In this document: one piece after another, positions 1 to 9,050 of the stretch | Layout of the letters: each line of letters begins with the position of its first letter | Numbering within the stretch: the first letter of the stretch is position 1 | Origin: Arthrobacter silviterrae | Lineage (GTDB): Bacteria > Actinomycetota > Actinomycetes > Actinomycetales > Micrococcaceae | Assembly (NCBI RefSeq): GCF_011045165.1 | Contig: NZ_JAAKZI010000009.1 | Coordinates: 62,001-126,000, forward strand | DNA length: 64,000 bases | Reading direction: 5' to 3' | The notes under the pieces: model-generated | The model's input: the letters and a program-made list of their open reading frames with translations, nothing else | What the model was told of the DNA's origin: nothing | The model's database searches: none | Position numbers and translations under genes: made by a program

Positions 1-1
1 C

Positions 2-709
2 CGCTCCATCGCCGACGAGGTTGGCGCGCTGCTCTGGACGGACATGGCGCACTTCGCCGGGCTGGTGGCCGCCGGCCTGCACCCGAGCCCGGTGCCGTAC
101 TCCGACGTCGTGACTTCCACGGTCCACAAGACCCTCTCCGGACCGCGCTCCGGCGTAATCCTGGCCAAGCAGGAATGGGCCAAGAAGCTCAACTCCGCCG
201 TGTTCCCCGGACAGCAGGGCGGCCCGCTCATGCACGTCATCGCAGCCAAGGCCGTGGCGTTCAAGGTGGCCGCGGGCCAGGAATTCAAGGAGCGCCAGGC
301 TCGCGTCCTGGAAGGCGCCAAGATCATCGCCGAGCGCCTCAACGCGGCTGACGTCTCCGAGGCCGGCGTGTCCGTGCTGACCGGCGGCACCGACGTCCAC
401 CTGGTGCTGGTGGACCTGCGCAACTCGCTGCTGGACGGCCAGCAGGCCGAGGACCTCCTGCACTCCGTGGGCATCACGGTCAACCGCAACGCCGTCCCGT
501 TCGACCCCCGCCCCCCGATGGTCACCTCCGGCCTGCGCATCGGCACCCCCGCACTGGCCACCCGCGGCTTCGGCGCAACGGAATTCACCGAGGTGGCCGA
601 GATCATCGCCTCCGCGCTGAAGGGCAACGCCGACGTCGAAGCCCTCGCCGCCCGCGTGAAGAAGCTCGCCGCCGACTTCCCGCTGTACCCCGGCCAGGAG
701 CAGTGGTAA
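2..709 (+). CDS. glyA: Serine hydroxymethyltransferase, 3' part
   Basis: This PLP enzyme interconverts serine and glycine and supplies 5,10-methylene-tetrahydrofolate in the cytoplasm. The reading frame is open from the first bases of the window, so the N-terminal part lies outside. Visible family motifs are the [12 protein letters not shown] stretch and [13 protein letters not shown], whose Lys is the expected PLP Schiff-base lysine. The C-terminal half reads through normally to LYPGQEQW and TAA. The next gene, folD, starts 4 bases downstream, so the two one-carbon enzymes probably share an mRNA: glyA makes the substrate of FolD. Confidence 0.97.
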   Translation, partial: RSIADEVGALLWTDMAHFAGLVAAGLHPSPVPYSDVVTSTVHKTLSGPRSGVILAKQEWAKKLNSAVFPGQQGGPLMHVIAAKAVAFKVAAGQEFKERQARVLEGAKIIAERLNAADVSEAGVSVLTGGTDVHLVLVDLRNSLLDGQQAEDLLHSVGITVNRNAVPFDPRPPMVTSGLRIGTPALATRGFGATEFTEVAEIIASALKGNADVEALAARVKKLAADFPLYPGQEQW

Positions 710-713
710 CCGC

Positions 714-1598
714 ATGACCGAGGTACAAACCGCACAAATCCTGGACGGCAAGGCCACGGCTGCAGCGATCAAGGCAGAGTTGAAGGAACGCGTCTCCGCC
801 TTGGCCGCCCGCGGCATCACGCCCGGCCTGGGCACCATTCTGGTGGGTTCGGACCCGGGCTCGCAGTGGTACGTGGCCGGCAAGCACAAGGACTGTGCTG
901 AGGTGGGCATCAACTCCATCCGCATTGACCTGCCGGAAACTGCCACCCAGGAGGAGGTGCTCGACGCCGTCCGCCGGCTCAACGCCGATCCCGCCTGCAC
1001 CGGCTACATTGTCCAGCTGCCCCTGCCTGCGCACGTGGACCAGGACGTGGTGCTGGAAGCCATTGACCCCGCCAAGGACGCCGACGGCCTGCACCCGATG
1101 AACCTGGGCCGCCTGGTGGCCAACGTCAACCGGCCCATGGTTTCCCCCCTGCCGTGCACGCCCAAGGGCTGCGTGGAGCTGCTGCTGCGCCACGGGATCG
1201 ACCTCAACGGCAAGAAGGTCCTGGTGGTGGGCCGCGGCGTGACGATCGGCCGGCCCGTGGGCCTGCTGCTCACCCGCCGCGACATCAATGCGACAGTCAC
1301 GCTGGCCCACACCGGCACACGGGACCTGGCCGCGGAACTGCGGCAGGCCGACGTCGTTATTGCCGCCGCCGGCCAGCCGCACATGGTCAAGGCTGCGGAC
1401 TTGAAGCCGGGCGCCATAGTGCTCGACGTCGGCGTGTCCCGCGTGGATGACGGCAGCGGCAAGGCTGTTGTCACCGGTGACGTGGAGCCCGCCGCCGCTT
1501 CCGTGGCGAGCTGGATTTCCCCGAACCCGGGCGGCGTGGGCCCCATGACCCGCGCCATGCTGCTGGCCAATGTGGTGGAGGCCGCCGAGCGAGCCTGA
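714..1598 (+). CDS. folD: Bifunctional methylenetetrahydrofolate dehydrogenase/cyclohydrolase
   Basis: FolD oxidises 5,10-methylene-THF to methenyl-THF and hydrolyses that to 10-formyl-THF for purine synthesis and Met-tRNA formylation. The 294-residue length is usual. Family motifs seen are [10 protein letters not shown] near residue 100, [16 protein letters not shown] in the Rossmann domain near residue 165, and the C-terminal signature [12 protein letters not shown]. The ATG lies 4 bases after the glyA stop. A strong hairpin with a T-rich tail follows the stop, consistent with the end of a glyA-folD operon. Confidence 0.97.
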   Translation: MTEVQTAQILDGKATAAAIKAELKERVSALAARGITPGLGTILVGSDPGSQWYVAGKHKDCAEVGINSIRIDLPETATQEEVLDAVRRLNADPACTGYIVQLPLPAHVDQDVVLEAIDPAKDADGLHPMNLGRLVANVNRPMVSPLPCTPKGCVELLLRHGIDLNGKKVLVVGRGVTIGRPVGLLLTRRDINATVTLAHTGTRDLAAELRQADVVIAAAGQPHMVKAADLKPGAIVLDVGVSRVDDGSGKAVVTGDVEPAAASVASWISPNPGGVGPMTRAMLLANVVEAAERA

Positions 1599-1619
1599 CG
1601 CACGCCAAGGCAGTGGGAT

Positions 1620-1661
1620 GACGACGGCGGAACGCAAGGTTCCGCCGTCGTCCTCTGTTTT
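1620..1661 (+). terminator. Rho-independent terminator after glyA-folD
   Basis: Bases 1620-1633 and 1639-1652 form a perfect 14-bp stem around the loop GCAAG, followed by CTCTGTTTT. It lies 21 bases after the folD stop. Confidence 0.8.
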
Positions 1662-1669
1662 GTGTGCAA

Positions 1670-1699
1670 GGGCCCGTACTCCCAGCGGAGTACGGGCCC
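1670..1699. repeat. Intergenic inverted repeat
   Basis: GGGCCCGTACT (1670-1680) and its exact reverse complement (1689-1699) flank the 8-base loop CCCAGCGG. It has no T-tract and lies upstream of the predicted histidine kinase promoter, so it may be a second transcription barrier or a protein-binding site. Confidence 0.55.
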
Positions 1700-1751
1700 G
1701 TGCGCGCCCGGGGTGATGTGCGCCGGCGGGGTGCCGGGATACGCTCAAGCC

Positions 1752-2954
1752 ATGACAGGAGCGCGCCGCAGACGGCCCATGGCGGCAGTGGCCGTGCTGG
1801 CAGCCGTGATCCAGCTGGCGGGCACGCATTTCGCGGCGTCGCGCCAGCCGGGTTCCCACCTGGACTGGCTGGGCTACCTGTTGCTGCTGGCCGGCCCGGC
1901 GCTGCTGCTGCTGTGGCGGCGCGCACCCGAGGTGATGCTGGCCGGTGCCGTGGCAGTGGCCGCCGGCTACCTGGCACTGGGCTACCCGTGGGGGCCCGTG
2001 CCGCTGTCCATGGCGCTGGCCCTGGTGCTGGCAACGGCCCGGCGGCGGCGCGTCTTCAGCTGGTCCGTGGCGGGGGCCCTGGTCGTGGCGGCATTTGCCT
2101 GGGCTGCGGTCCACGGCGGCGAACTGGACCTGGTCAGGGCCGCGGCCGTATCCGCCTGGCTGGTGATCATGGTGCTGCTGGGCGAGGGCCTGCGGCTGCG
2201 GTGGGAGCGCAGCGCCGAACGCCGGGCCCGCGCGCAGGCCGCCAGGCAGCGCGCGGAGGACGAATACCGCCTTGCGCTGGCCCGGGACATCCATGACGTG
2301 GTGGCGCACTCGCTGTCCATGATCAATGTGCGCGCTTCCGTGGCACTGCACCTGGCCGACCGCGATCCCGGGGAGCTCCGCCCGGCCCTCGAGGCGATCA
2401 AGTCGGCCAGCAAGGAGTCCCTGGAGCAGGTCCGCGAGCTGCTTGGCGTGCTGCGCCAGGACGCCCCCCGCCAGCCCGGCCTCACGCTGGACTCGCTGCC
2501 CGCCCTGGTGGAGGACGCCCGCCAGGGCGGCCTTGACGCCACGCTGAAGTACGACGGCGACCCCTCCGCCCTGCGCGCCGGCCTCGGCCCCGAGCGGGAG
2601 GCCGTGCTGTACCGGGTGGTCCAGGAGGCGGTGGTGAATGCTGTCCGGCATTCCGGGGCCGCGGCGGTGGCGGTGCGGATCGGCCCCGCCGCGGGCGGGG
2701 TGCTGGCGGTTGCCATTGACGACGACGGGACCGGCCGGCAGGGCGCGCCCGAGGGCAACGGGCTGCGCGGAATGCACGAACGCCTCGCGGGGATCGGCGG
2801 ATCCGTGGACCTCGTGGAGCTGCATCCGGGGCTGGGCGTGCACGCGACAATCCCGCTGGACGCCGCGCCCGGCAGTGCTGAGACTGGCAGTGCTGTGCGC
2901 GGCCCCGCGGAGACCGGCACCGCCGCAGAATCCACCCGGGAGGACACGCCATGA
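1752..2954 (+). CDS. NarL-family sensor histidine kinase
   Basis: This 400-residue membrane kinase should phosphorylate the response regulator encoded just downstream. About four to five hydrophobic segments fill residues 1-140. The HisKA_3 phosphoacceptor box follows as RDIHDVVAHSLSMINV with its conserved His, then an HATPase domain with EAVVNAVRHS (N-box-like) and GNGLRGMHERL. An Ala/Thr/Glu-rich tail ends the protein. I chose ATG 1752 over an upstream GTG/ATG reading because TACGCT (1740-1745) sits 6 bases before it, the leaderless pattern recurring in this window. The stop overlaps the next start by 4 bases (ATGA). The signal sensed cannot be told from sequence. Confidence 0.88.
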   Translation: MTGARRRRPMAAVAVLAAVIQLAGTHFAASRQPGSHLDWLGYLLLLAGPALLLLWRRAPEVMLAGAVAVAAGYLALGYPWGPVPLSMALALVLATARRRRVFSWSVAGALVVAAFAWAAVHGGELDLVRAAAVSAWLVIMVLLGEGLRLRWERSAERRARAQAARQRAEDEYRLALARDIHDVVAHSLSMINVRASVALHLADRDPGELRPALEAIKSASKESLEQVRELLGVLRQDAPRQPGLTLDSLPALVEDARQGGLDATLKYDGDPSALRAGLGPEREAVLYRVVQEAVVNAVRHSGAAAVAVRIGPAAGGVLAVAIDDDGTGRQGAPEGNGLRGMHERLAGIGGSVDLVELHPGLGVHATIPLDAAPGSAETGSAVRGPAETGTAAESTREDTP

Positions 2955-3628
2955 TCCGCATTCTCATCGCGGACGACCAAACGCTCATCCGTGCCGGCTT
3001 CCGAGCCCTCCTCAACGCCGAACCGGACATGGAGATCACGGGGGAGGCCGGCACTGGGGAAGAGACCGTCCGGCTGGCCCGGCAGCTCAGGCCCGACGTC
3101 ATTCTCATGGACATCCGCATGCCCGGCGGCGACGGCCTGGCCGCGAGTGCCGCCATCCTGGCCGACCCCATGCTTGCCGGCACCCACATCATCATCCTGA
3201 CCACCTTTGAGCTGGATGACTACATAGCGGAGGCCGTCCGCGTTGGCGCGGCCGGGTTCCTGGTCAAGGACACCGAGCCGGAGGAGCTGATCCGTGCGGT
3301 CCGTGTAGTGCACGACGGCGACGCCCTCCTGTCGCCGTCGGTCACCCGCCGCCTCATGGCGGCCATGGCCAGGGTGTCCAGGGAACCGGTGCCAGTGCCT
3401 GAACTGGGGTTGATCACCGGGAGGGAACGCGAGGTGCTGGCCCTGGTGGGGGAGGGCCTGAACAATGCCGAGATTGCGGCCCGGCTGTTCATCACCCCGC
3501 TGACCGCCAAGACGCACGTGTCCCGGATCATGACAAAGCTGGACGCGCGCGACCGCGTCCAGCTTGTTGTCATTGCCTATGAGTCCGGGCTGGTGCGCCC
3601 GGGTTGGAACGTCCCGCCTGCGCCCTAG
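2951..3628 (+). CDS. NarL/FixJ-family response regulator
   Basis: This 225-residue two-domain DNA-binding regulator is the partner of the overlapping kinase. The receiver domain (about 1-120) has the acidic pair near residue 8 (IADDQ), the phosphoacceptor Asp in DVILMDIRMPGG and the later LVKDTEPEEL lysine. The LuxR-type helix-turn-helix is TGREREVLALVGEGLNNAEI followed by FITPLTAKTHVSRIMTKL. The target genes are unknown. The APC permease lies convergently 3' with overlapping ends, so it is not co-transcribed. Confidence 0.93.
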   Translation: MIRILIADDQTLIRAGFRALLNAEPDMEITGEAGTGEETVRLARQLRPDVILMDIRMPGGDGLAASAAILADPMLAGTHIIILTTFELDDYIAEAVRVGAAGFLVKDTEPEELIRAVRVVHDGDALLSPSVTRRLMAAMARVSREPVPVPELGLITGREREVLALVGEGLNNAEIAARLFITPLTAKTHVSRIMTKLDARDRVQLVVIAYESGLVRPGWNVPPAP

Positions 3629-5070
3629 GAGACGTTGAGCGGGCGCCGGGTGAAGTAGCTGCTGCCCTTGCGCCAGTAGTACGCCATGGGGATCAGGCCC
3701 AAGGCCAGGGTCCCGAGGCCAATGGCCACCACCACGCCGCCCAGGGTGGGGATGGAGACCACGAAGATCCAGCCCATGAAGATGGCGCCGACCCCTGGCC
3801 ACAGCCCGATGAAGATGAAGTTCTTCCAGGACTTGAAGATCAGCTTGCGGTAGGCCACCACCACGGCCAGGGCGGCCAGGCAGTAGTAAAACGCGATCTG
3901 CAGGCCAATGGAGCTGATGGCGGCGGACAGGATGTCCCCGATGCTTCCGATGAAGTTGGAGCCGATGAACAGGACCAGCGAAACGCAGGCCACCACCACG
4001 GTGGCAAACGCCGGGGTGCGCCACTTGGCGTGGGACTTGCCGAAGGCCGCCGGAAGCGTCTTGTCGCGGCCCATGGCAAACAGCGAGCGGGTGACCTGGA
4101 TCAGCGTTGTCTCCAGGGTGGCAATGGTGGAAAGCATGACGGCGACGATCAGGATCTTGCCGCCAATGCCCGGCCAGATGACTTCGCCGAGTGCGCCGAG
4201 CACGTTGCCGCTGTTCGCCTCAATGTCAGCTGCCGGCAGCATGACGTTGATGCCGATCGTGAAGACCTCGAAGAGCAGGAAGACAATGACCACGCCGATG
4301 ATGCCGCCCAGGCCGGAATTCTTGTGGCCGTTTTCGGTTTCCTCATTCAGGTTGGCGCTGACATCCCAGCCCCAGTAGTAGAAGGCTGCGATCAACGCCG
4401 CGGCCACAAACCCGCCGGTGCCCTGGAAGTGGCCGAAGCCGAACCAGTCCCAGGAGAAGGACGGGCCGGCATGTGCGCCCGTGGCGGCCTTGATGATGGC
4501 CACGAGGGCAAAGACCACCAGGATGACCACCTCGATGGAGGACATGATCCACTGCGCCCGGGCGGTGAGGGTGGCCCCAAGCATCACACACACCACCATG
4601 ACAAGGAACCAGATGGCACCGATGCCCGTGGACAGCGGCACGTTGTTGGCGTTTTCCGGGCTGAACAATGCCAGCGTCATGGAGCCTGCCGGCAGGGAGC
4701 CGGCCACCATGAAGATGGTGGCGGAGATGACCAGGGCCCAGCCGCACAGGAATCCGAGCGCAGGGTGGAGGGCCCGTCCCACCCAGGAATAGGCTGCTCC
4801 GGCGTTGACTTCCGCCTTGCCCAGGTAGGCAAAGGCGACGGCGATGCCGACCATGGGAATGCCGCACCACAGCAGGGCCGCCGGGCTGGCGAGGCCGGCA
4901 GCGGCGATGAGGGCCGCCGTCGTCGCGGCGATGGAGTAGGCCGGGGCGCTGCCGGCCACTGCCATCACCACGGAACCGGCGGCGGAGATGGCGCCCGACT
5001 GGAGCTTGTGTTCGCCGTCGGGGTTTGAAACCGGTCCCGGCAGTTGGGGTGTTGCGGTGGAGTTGCTCAT
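3625..5070 (-). CDS. APC-superfamily amino acid/amine permease
   Basis: This is a 481-residue integral membrane transporter with about 12 hydrophobic segments. The N-terminal region LQSGAISAAGSVVMAVAGSAP and the SWVGRALHPALGFLCG stretch are typical of the APC superfamily; the substrate is not evident. The start is set at 5070 because AAAGGAA lies about 9 bases upstream. An upstream in-frame ATG at 5133 falls inside an operator-like palindrome and is unlikely. The 3' end overlaps the end of the response regulator gene by 4 bases. There is no adjacent catabolic gene to define the ligand. Confidence 0.85.
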   Translation of the reverse strand: MSNSTATPQLPGPVSNPDGEHKLQSGAISAAGSVVMAVAGSAPAYSIAATTAALIAAAGLASPAALLWCGIPMVGIAVAFAYLGKAEVNAGAAYSWVGRALHPALGFLCGWALVISATIFMVAGSLPAGSMTLALFSPENANNVPLSTGIGAIWFLVMVVCVMLGATLTARAQWIMSSIEVVILVVFALVAIIKAATGAHAGPSFSWDWFGFGHFQGTGGFVAAALIAAFYYWGWDVSANLNEETENGHKNSGLGGIIGVVIVFLLFEVFTIGINVMLPAADIEANSGNVLGALGEVIWPGIGGKILIVAVMLSTIATLETTLIQVTRSLFAMGRDKTLPAAFGKSHAKWRTPAFATVVVACVSLVLFIGSNFIGSIGDILSAAISSIGLQIAFYYCLAALAVVVAYRKLIFKSWKNFIFIGLWPGVGAIFMGWIFVVSIPTLGGVVVAIGLGTLALGLIPMAYYWRKGSSYFTRRPLNVS

Positions 5071-5113
5071 GGGGGCGTTTCCTTTGGGGCTTTGCGGAGG
5101 GGAGCTCCACGTC

Positions 5114-5138
5114 ACTAAATGAACTTGATTCATTTAGT
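5114..5138. promoter_or_regulatory. Operator-like palindrome upstream of the APC permease
   Basis: ACTAAATGAA (5114-5123) and TTCATTTAGT (5129-5138) are perfect 10-bp arms around CTTGA. The site lies 44 bases before the permease start, in an AT-rich patch of an otherwise GC-rich region, where a repressor would cover the promoter. The regulator is not encoded next to it. Confidence 0.6.
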
Positions 5139-5336
5139 ATGTGACCTGAGCCACCCCCAGACAATAGCCGCGGGAAAATAATTTCAGTTTTCTTTTCCGG
5201 GTGGCCCCGCACCGCCTCCCGGGGGAGTACCCCGGCCGGCCAAAGAGCCTCCCTGCGGCAGACGCAGTAGAGCGTCCATGACGGAAGAGTTGAAACACAG
5301 CCGAAGGACGGCTGGCACCAACCGTAAGGACGCATC

Positions 5337-5618
5337 ATGATTGCAGCACTGAGCACGCCGGCCGCGCTCGCAGCCCAGGCCATGGACCATGGATGGGGCT
5401 GGGGCGGAGGCCCTTGGTTCCTGATTTTCCCGCTCTTTTGGCTCGTGGTGATTGGGCTGTTCATCTTCTTTGTCCCGCGCCGCCTGCGCCGCAGCCGCGA
5501 ATGGCACCAGAGCCAGGGTGCCGAATCCGTGCTCCGCGAACGCTATGCGCGCGGGGAGGTGGATGAGACCGAATACCGCCAACGCCTCGAAGTGCTCCGC
5601 AGCCAGCTGGGCAAGTAG
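5337..5618 (+). CDS. Small SHOCT-domain membrane protein
   Basis: This 93-residue protein has one hydrophobic segment near residues 27-43 (WFLIFPLFWLVVIGLFIFFV) and a C-terminal SHOCT motif, RYARGEVDETEYRQRLEVL. SHOCT motifs are short C-terminal helices with no assigned enzymatic activity, usually in small membrane or stress-related proteins. AAGGA lies 8 bases before the ATG. The gene seems to be a single unit. An inverted repeat GACGC-AGTAGA-GCGTC lies about 80 bases upstream and may belong to its control region. Confidence 0.8.
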   Translation: MIAALSTPAALAAQAMDHGWGWGGGPWFLIFPLFWLVVIGLFIFFVPRRLRRSREWHQSQGAESVLRERYARGEVDETEYRQRLEVLRSQLGK

Positions 5619-5721
5619 CGCGGCGGCCCGGCGGTCGGCGGCCCGGCATTTTTCCGGCCCGGGCCGTTCGCCGCTGGTGGAAGGAGCCCGCGGACTGCCC
5701 GGCGTTTGAGAGAATGGGGGC

Positions 5722-6333
5722 ATGACTTCTCTTGGAACCGGCAAAACGGGCAAACCCGGCAAGTTCACCGGCCTGGGCACTGTGGTGCTGGCCATCGTCT
5801 TTCTGGTGGCCATGGTGTTCGCGGCGAACAACAGCACCGTCCTGGGCTGGGTCATTGCCGTGATCGCGTTTGGCTGGCTGGTCCTGTCCACGCTGGTCTA
5901 CATCGGCGTGCACAGGGCCGCAGCGTTTGGCGCCCGCCAGGTGAAGCTGGTCCAGGCCGAGATGGCCCAGCGCAACAGTGCCGGCGGCCCGGCCGGCGGC
6001 GGCACCACGCTGGTGTCCGACGACGGCGGCACGCGTCAGGCGGCCAAGGCCCGGGAGCTGAAGCTGGACCATTCCTTCAAGATCATCAGCGTCCAGGTGG
6101 GCGTGGTCAACGAATACCAGGGCAAGGACCAGGGCATGGTGGAGCGGGCCCTGGAAACCATTGACATCACGGCCCGCAACGGCCGGGGCATGATCAACCC
6201 GAACTGGGAGGCCCAGGAAGCGAAGATGGACGCCGCCATGGCCCGCAAGGACGCTGACCGGGCCGCCCAGCCCAAGCCAAGCGCAACGGAACCCGACGAT
6301 GGCGAGGCCGTGTCCGGCGTCGTGCTTGACTAG
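5722..6333 (+). CDS. Hypothetical protein with two membrane segments
   Basis: I do not recognise a named family for this 203-residue protein. Two hydrophobic segments (about residues 18-36 and 42-62) are followed by a hydrophilic domain containing GVVNEYQGKDQGMVERALET and a charged Asp/Ala-rich tail. The domain is predicted to be cytoplasmic if the N-terminus is inside. GAGAAT (5710-5715) stands 6 bases before the ATG, a weak form of the leaderless pattern. Codon bias matches the neighbours, so I take it as a real gene. Confidence 0.75.
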   Translation: MTSLGTGKTGKPGKFTGLGTVVLAIVFLVAMVFAANNSTVLGWVIAVIAFGWLVLSTLVYIGVHRAAAFGARQVKLVQAEMAQRNSAGGPAGGGTTLVSDDGGTRQAAKARELKLDHSFKIISVQVGVVNEYQGKDQGMVERALETIDITARNGRGMINPNWEAQEAKMDAAMARKDADRAAQPKPSATEPDDGEAVSGVVLD

Positions 6334-6413
6334 CGGCCGCCGGCCAAAAGCCAAAGCCCGGCACCGGGCACCATGAACCCTGCGGACCACCGGAAACGGG
6401 TAAGGTTGAACAA

Positions 6414-7256
6414 GTGAGCAACGCTACTGAAAATGGCCGTCTGAGGATTGCCAGCGTCAATGTCAATGGCATACGTGCCGCCTACAAGAACGGCATGGCG
6501 GACTGGCTGGCAGCCCGCGATGTGGACATCCTGTGCCTGCAGGAAGTTCGCGCGCCCGACGCCATCGTGGAGGGCTTCCTCGCCACGGACTGGCACCTGG
6601 TGCACGCCGAAGCCGAGGCCAAGGGTCGCGCCGGCGTGCTCATCGCCACCCGCAAGGACCACCTGGAACCGGCAGCCACCCGCGTGGGCATTGGCGAGGA
6701 ATACTTCGCCACCACGGGCCGCTGGGTCGAGGCCGACTATGCACTCAAGGGCTCCGACGGCACGGACACCACCCTGACGGTGGTCAGCGCCTACGTGCAT
6801 TCGGGCGAGGCCGGCACGCCGAAGCAGGACGACAAGTACCGCTTCCTGGACACGATGATCGCCCGGCTGCCGCAGCTGGCCGCAGCGAGCGACCACGCCC
6901 TGGTGGTGGGCGACCTCAACGTGGGCCACACCACCCTGGACATCAAGAACTGGAAGGGCAACGTGAAGCGCGCCGGCTTCCTGCCCGAGGAACGCGCCTA
7001 CTTTGACAGGTTCTTCGGCACGGAAATCGGCTGGAAGGACGTAGCCCGGGAACTGGCCGGCGAAGTGGAGGGCCCGTACACCTGGTGGTCCAACCGCGGA
7101 CAGGCCTTCACCAACGACACCGGCTGGCGCATCGACTACCACATGGCCACCCCGGCCCTGGCGGCACGCGCCACGCAGGCCGTGGTGGACCGTGCCGACT
7201 CCTACGAGTCACGCTTCTCCGACCACGCCCCCCTGGTTGTCGACTACACGTTCTAA
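6414..7256 (+). CDS. xth: Exodeoxyribonuclease III / AP endonuclease
   Basis: This 280-residue Mg-dependent endonuclease/exonuclease/phosphatase-fold enzyme of base-excision repair cleaves DNA at abasic sites. Visible motifs are [17 protein letters not shown] with the metal-binding Asn, ILCLQEVRA with the catalytic Glu, VVGDLNVGH, the DNA-contact stretch TGWRIDYHM, and the terminal [10 protein letters not shown] with the catalytic Asp-His pair. The start is GTG, placed 7 bases after TAAGGT (6401-6406), so the mRNA probably begins at the start codon. trpS follows 16 bases after the stop. Confidence 0.95.
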   Translation: MSNATENGRLRIASVNVNGIRAAYKNGMADWLAARDVDILCLQEVRAPDAIVEGFLATDWHLVHAEAEAKGRAGVLIATRKDHLEPAATRVGIGEEYFATTGRWVEADYALKGSDGTDTTLTVVSAYVHSGEAGTPKQDDKYRFLDTMIARLPQLAAASDHALVVGDLNVGHTTLDIKNWKGNVKRAGFLPEERAYFDRFFGTEIGWKDVARELAGEVEGPYTWWSNRGQAFTNDTGWRIDYHMATPALAARATQAVVDRADSYESRFSDHAPLVVDYTF

Positions 7257-7272
7257 GGATTTTTTGCCCTCC

Positions 7273-8301
7273 ATGAGTGAGACCACCCTGCGCCCCCGCG
7301 TCCTTTCCGGCATGCAGCCCTCCGGCGATTCCCTGCACCTGGGCAACTACCTGGGGGCCCTGGTCAACTGGGTCAAGACCCAGGACGACTACCAGGCCCT
7401 CTTCTTCATCCCGGACATGCACGCCATCACCGTCACACAGGATCCCGAGGAACTGCGCCGGCGCACGCGCAAAACGGCGGCCCAGTACATTGCCGGCGGC
7501 ATCGACGTGGAGAAGTCAACGCTGTTTGTGCAGTCGCACGTGCCCGAACACGCGCAGCTGGCCTGGGTGCTCAATTGCATCACCGGTTTTGGCGAGGCAT
7601 CAAGGATGACCCAGTTCAAGGACAAGAGCGCCAAGGGCGGGCAGGACATGGCCAGCGTGGGACTGTTCACCTACCCTGTGCTCATGGCTGCGGACATTCT
7701 GCTGTACCGGCCGCAGGGTGTGCCCGTGGGCGACGACCAGCGCCAGCACGTGGAACTGGCCCGCGACCTGGCCAAGCGCTTCAACCACCGCTTTGGCGAC
7801 ACCTTCACCGTGCCGGAGGCGTTCATCCAGAAGGAGGGCGCCCGCATTTATGACCTGCAAAATCCGACGGCGAAAATGTCCAAGTCCGCGTCCGGCCCCA
7901 ACGGTCTCATCAACCTGCTGGACGACCCCAAGGTCACGGCGAAGCGGATCAAGTCGGCCGTCACCGACACGGGCACCGTCATTGCCCACGACCGCGAAAA
8001 CAAGCCGGGCGTGAGCAACCTGCTGGAAATCCTGTCCACCCTGACCGGCAAGGCTGTGCCCACGCTGGTGGAGGAGTACGAAGGAAAAATGTACGGACAC
8101 CTGAAGGTGGACGTGGCGGACGCCGTCGTGTCCCGGATCGAACCCATCCGGAAGCGGACGCTGGAACTGCTGGATGATCCGGCCGAGCTGGACGCGCTGC
8201 TGGCCCACGGCGCCGCAAAGGCCCGCGAAATTGCCGCCGTCACCCTGGCGGACGTCTACGCCAAGGTGGGCTTCCTGCCGCCCGTGGGAACGGCGGCCTA
8301 A
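7273..8301 (+). CDS. trpS: Tryptophanyl-tRNA synthetase
   Basis: This class I aminoacyl-tRNA synthetase charges tRNA-Trp. It is 342 residues long, normal for bacterial TrpRS. The HIGH-type nucleotide-binding motif appears as [14 protein letters not shown] near residue 15 and the KMSKS loop as TAKMSKSAS near residue 195. I chose ATG 7273 because upstream in-frame starts would put the synthetase N-terminus inside the xth gene. A 2'-5' RNA ligase-like gene begins 2 bases after the stop, so the two probably share a transcript. Confidence 0.97.
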   Translation: MSETTLRPRVLSGMQPSGDSLHLGNYLGALVNWVKTQDDYQALFFIPDMHAITVTQDPEELRRRTRKTAAQYIAGGIDVEKSTLFVQSHVPEHAQLAWVLNCITGFGEASRMTQFKDKSAKGGQDMASVGLFTYPVLMAADILLYRPQGVPVGDDQRQHVELARDLAKRFNHRFGDTFTVPEAFIQKEGARIYDLQNPTAKMSKSASGPNGLINLLDDPKVTAKRIKSAVTDTGTVIAHDRENKPGVSNLLEILSTLTGKAVPTLVEEYEGKMYGHLKVDVADAVVSRIEPIRKRTLELLDDPAELDALLAHGAAKAREIAAVTLADVYAKVGFLPPVGTAA

Positions 8302-8303
8302 CC

Positions 8304-8858
8304 ATGCCCGGCATCGGCCAAAGCGGGGCAAGTCCGGCGCCCAGCCCCGAAAGCCTGGGGGTCATCATCTCCATGCCCCCGGCCCTTGCCGAGGAATTGG
8401 GGCAGTGGCGCGAAACATTTGCCGGGTCCGGCGCCAGCGCAGTTCCCGCCCACATTACGCTGGTCTCGGGGCGCGCCAAGGGGTCCTGGGCGGAAGCCGC
8501 CGAACATGTGCGTACCATTGCCCGGGAAGCCAGCCCGTTCACTATCTCCCTGCGCGGCACGGGCACCTTTGCCCCCGTCTCCGACGTCGTTTTCCTCAAG
8601 CTCGACGCCGGCGTGGAAGAGTGCGTGGACCTGCACGCCAGGCTGCTGGACGGGCCGCTGGAACACCTGGTCGAATTCGGCTTCCACCCGCACCTGACCA
8701 TCGCCCATGACCTTGACCAGCCGGCCATGGAGCGGGCGGAGACGGCGCTGGCGGACTTCGGCGCCGAGCTGGAAGTCTCCAGCATCGGCTTGTACGACTA
8801 CTCACACGGCGGCTGGGCCCTGCGCGAGGAACTGCCCCTCGGCGGCGGACTGTCCTGA
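8304..8858 (+). CDS. 2'-5' RNA ligase-like (2H phosphoesterase) protein
   Basis: This 184-residue protein carries the two HxT-type motifs of the 2H phosphoesterase superfamily: AHITLVSG (near residue 50) and PHLTIAHDL (near residue 131), spaced as in bacterial 2'-5' RNA ligase/cyclic phosphodiesterase proteins (ThpR, YjcG). Members act on 2',3'-cyclic phosphate RNA ends or related nucleotides; the real substrate here is unknown. Its ATG lies 2 bases after trpS, suggesting translational coupling. Confidence 0.82.
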   Translation: MPGIGQSGASPAPSPESLGVIISMPPALAEELGQWRETFAGSGASAVPAHITLVSGRAKGSWAEAAEHVRTIAREASPFTISLRGTGTFAPVSDVVFLKLDAGVEECVDLHARLLDGPLEHLVEFGFHPHLTIAHDLDQPAMERAETALADFGAELEVSSIGLYDYSHGGWALREELPLGGGLS

Positions 8859-8930
8859 CGGAGCCTTGAAGTGGAGCACCGTGGTGACCCGGCGGCGCGC
8901 CACTTCACAGTGGGGCGGGCCAAATAAATG

Positions 8931-8957
8931 TTGACGCGGGGCCCTTTTCGGTAGTAA
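8931..8957 (+). promoter_or_regulatory. Putative promoter for the S53 peptidase
   Basis: TTGACG (8931-8936) and TAGTAA (8952-8957) resemble -35 and -10 boxes, though the 15-base spacer is short. They lie in a 190-base gap with no gene and imply a leader of roughly 85-90 bases. Confidence 0.4.
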
Positions 8958-9050
8958 ACCTGTGATGGCTTTCGGCCCGTTTGGGGGACCGTGCCAGGAC
9001 GGCAACGATGCTGCCCGTGAAGGCCTTTCGCAAGCTGTACGGAGGTTAAC

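Noticed and set aside
603-2843. Long minus-strand open frame of 746 codons opposite folD and the histidine kinase
   Set aside because: Its translation is Arg/His/Gly/Gln-rich without any domain, and the plus strand holds two recognisable proteins there. High GC leaves antisense frames free of stops.
3604-5028. 474-codon plus-strand frame opposite the APC permease
   Set aside because: It is His/Gly/Asp-rich nonsense composition; the minus strand has 12 membrane segments and a ribosome site.
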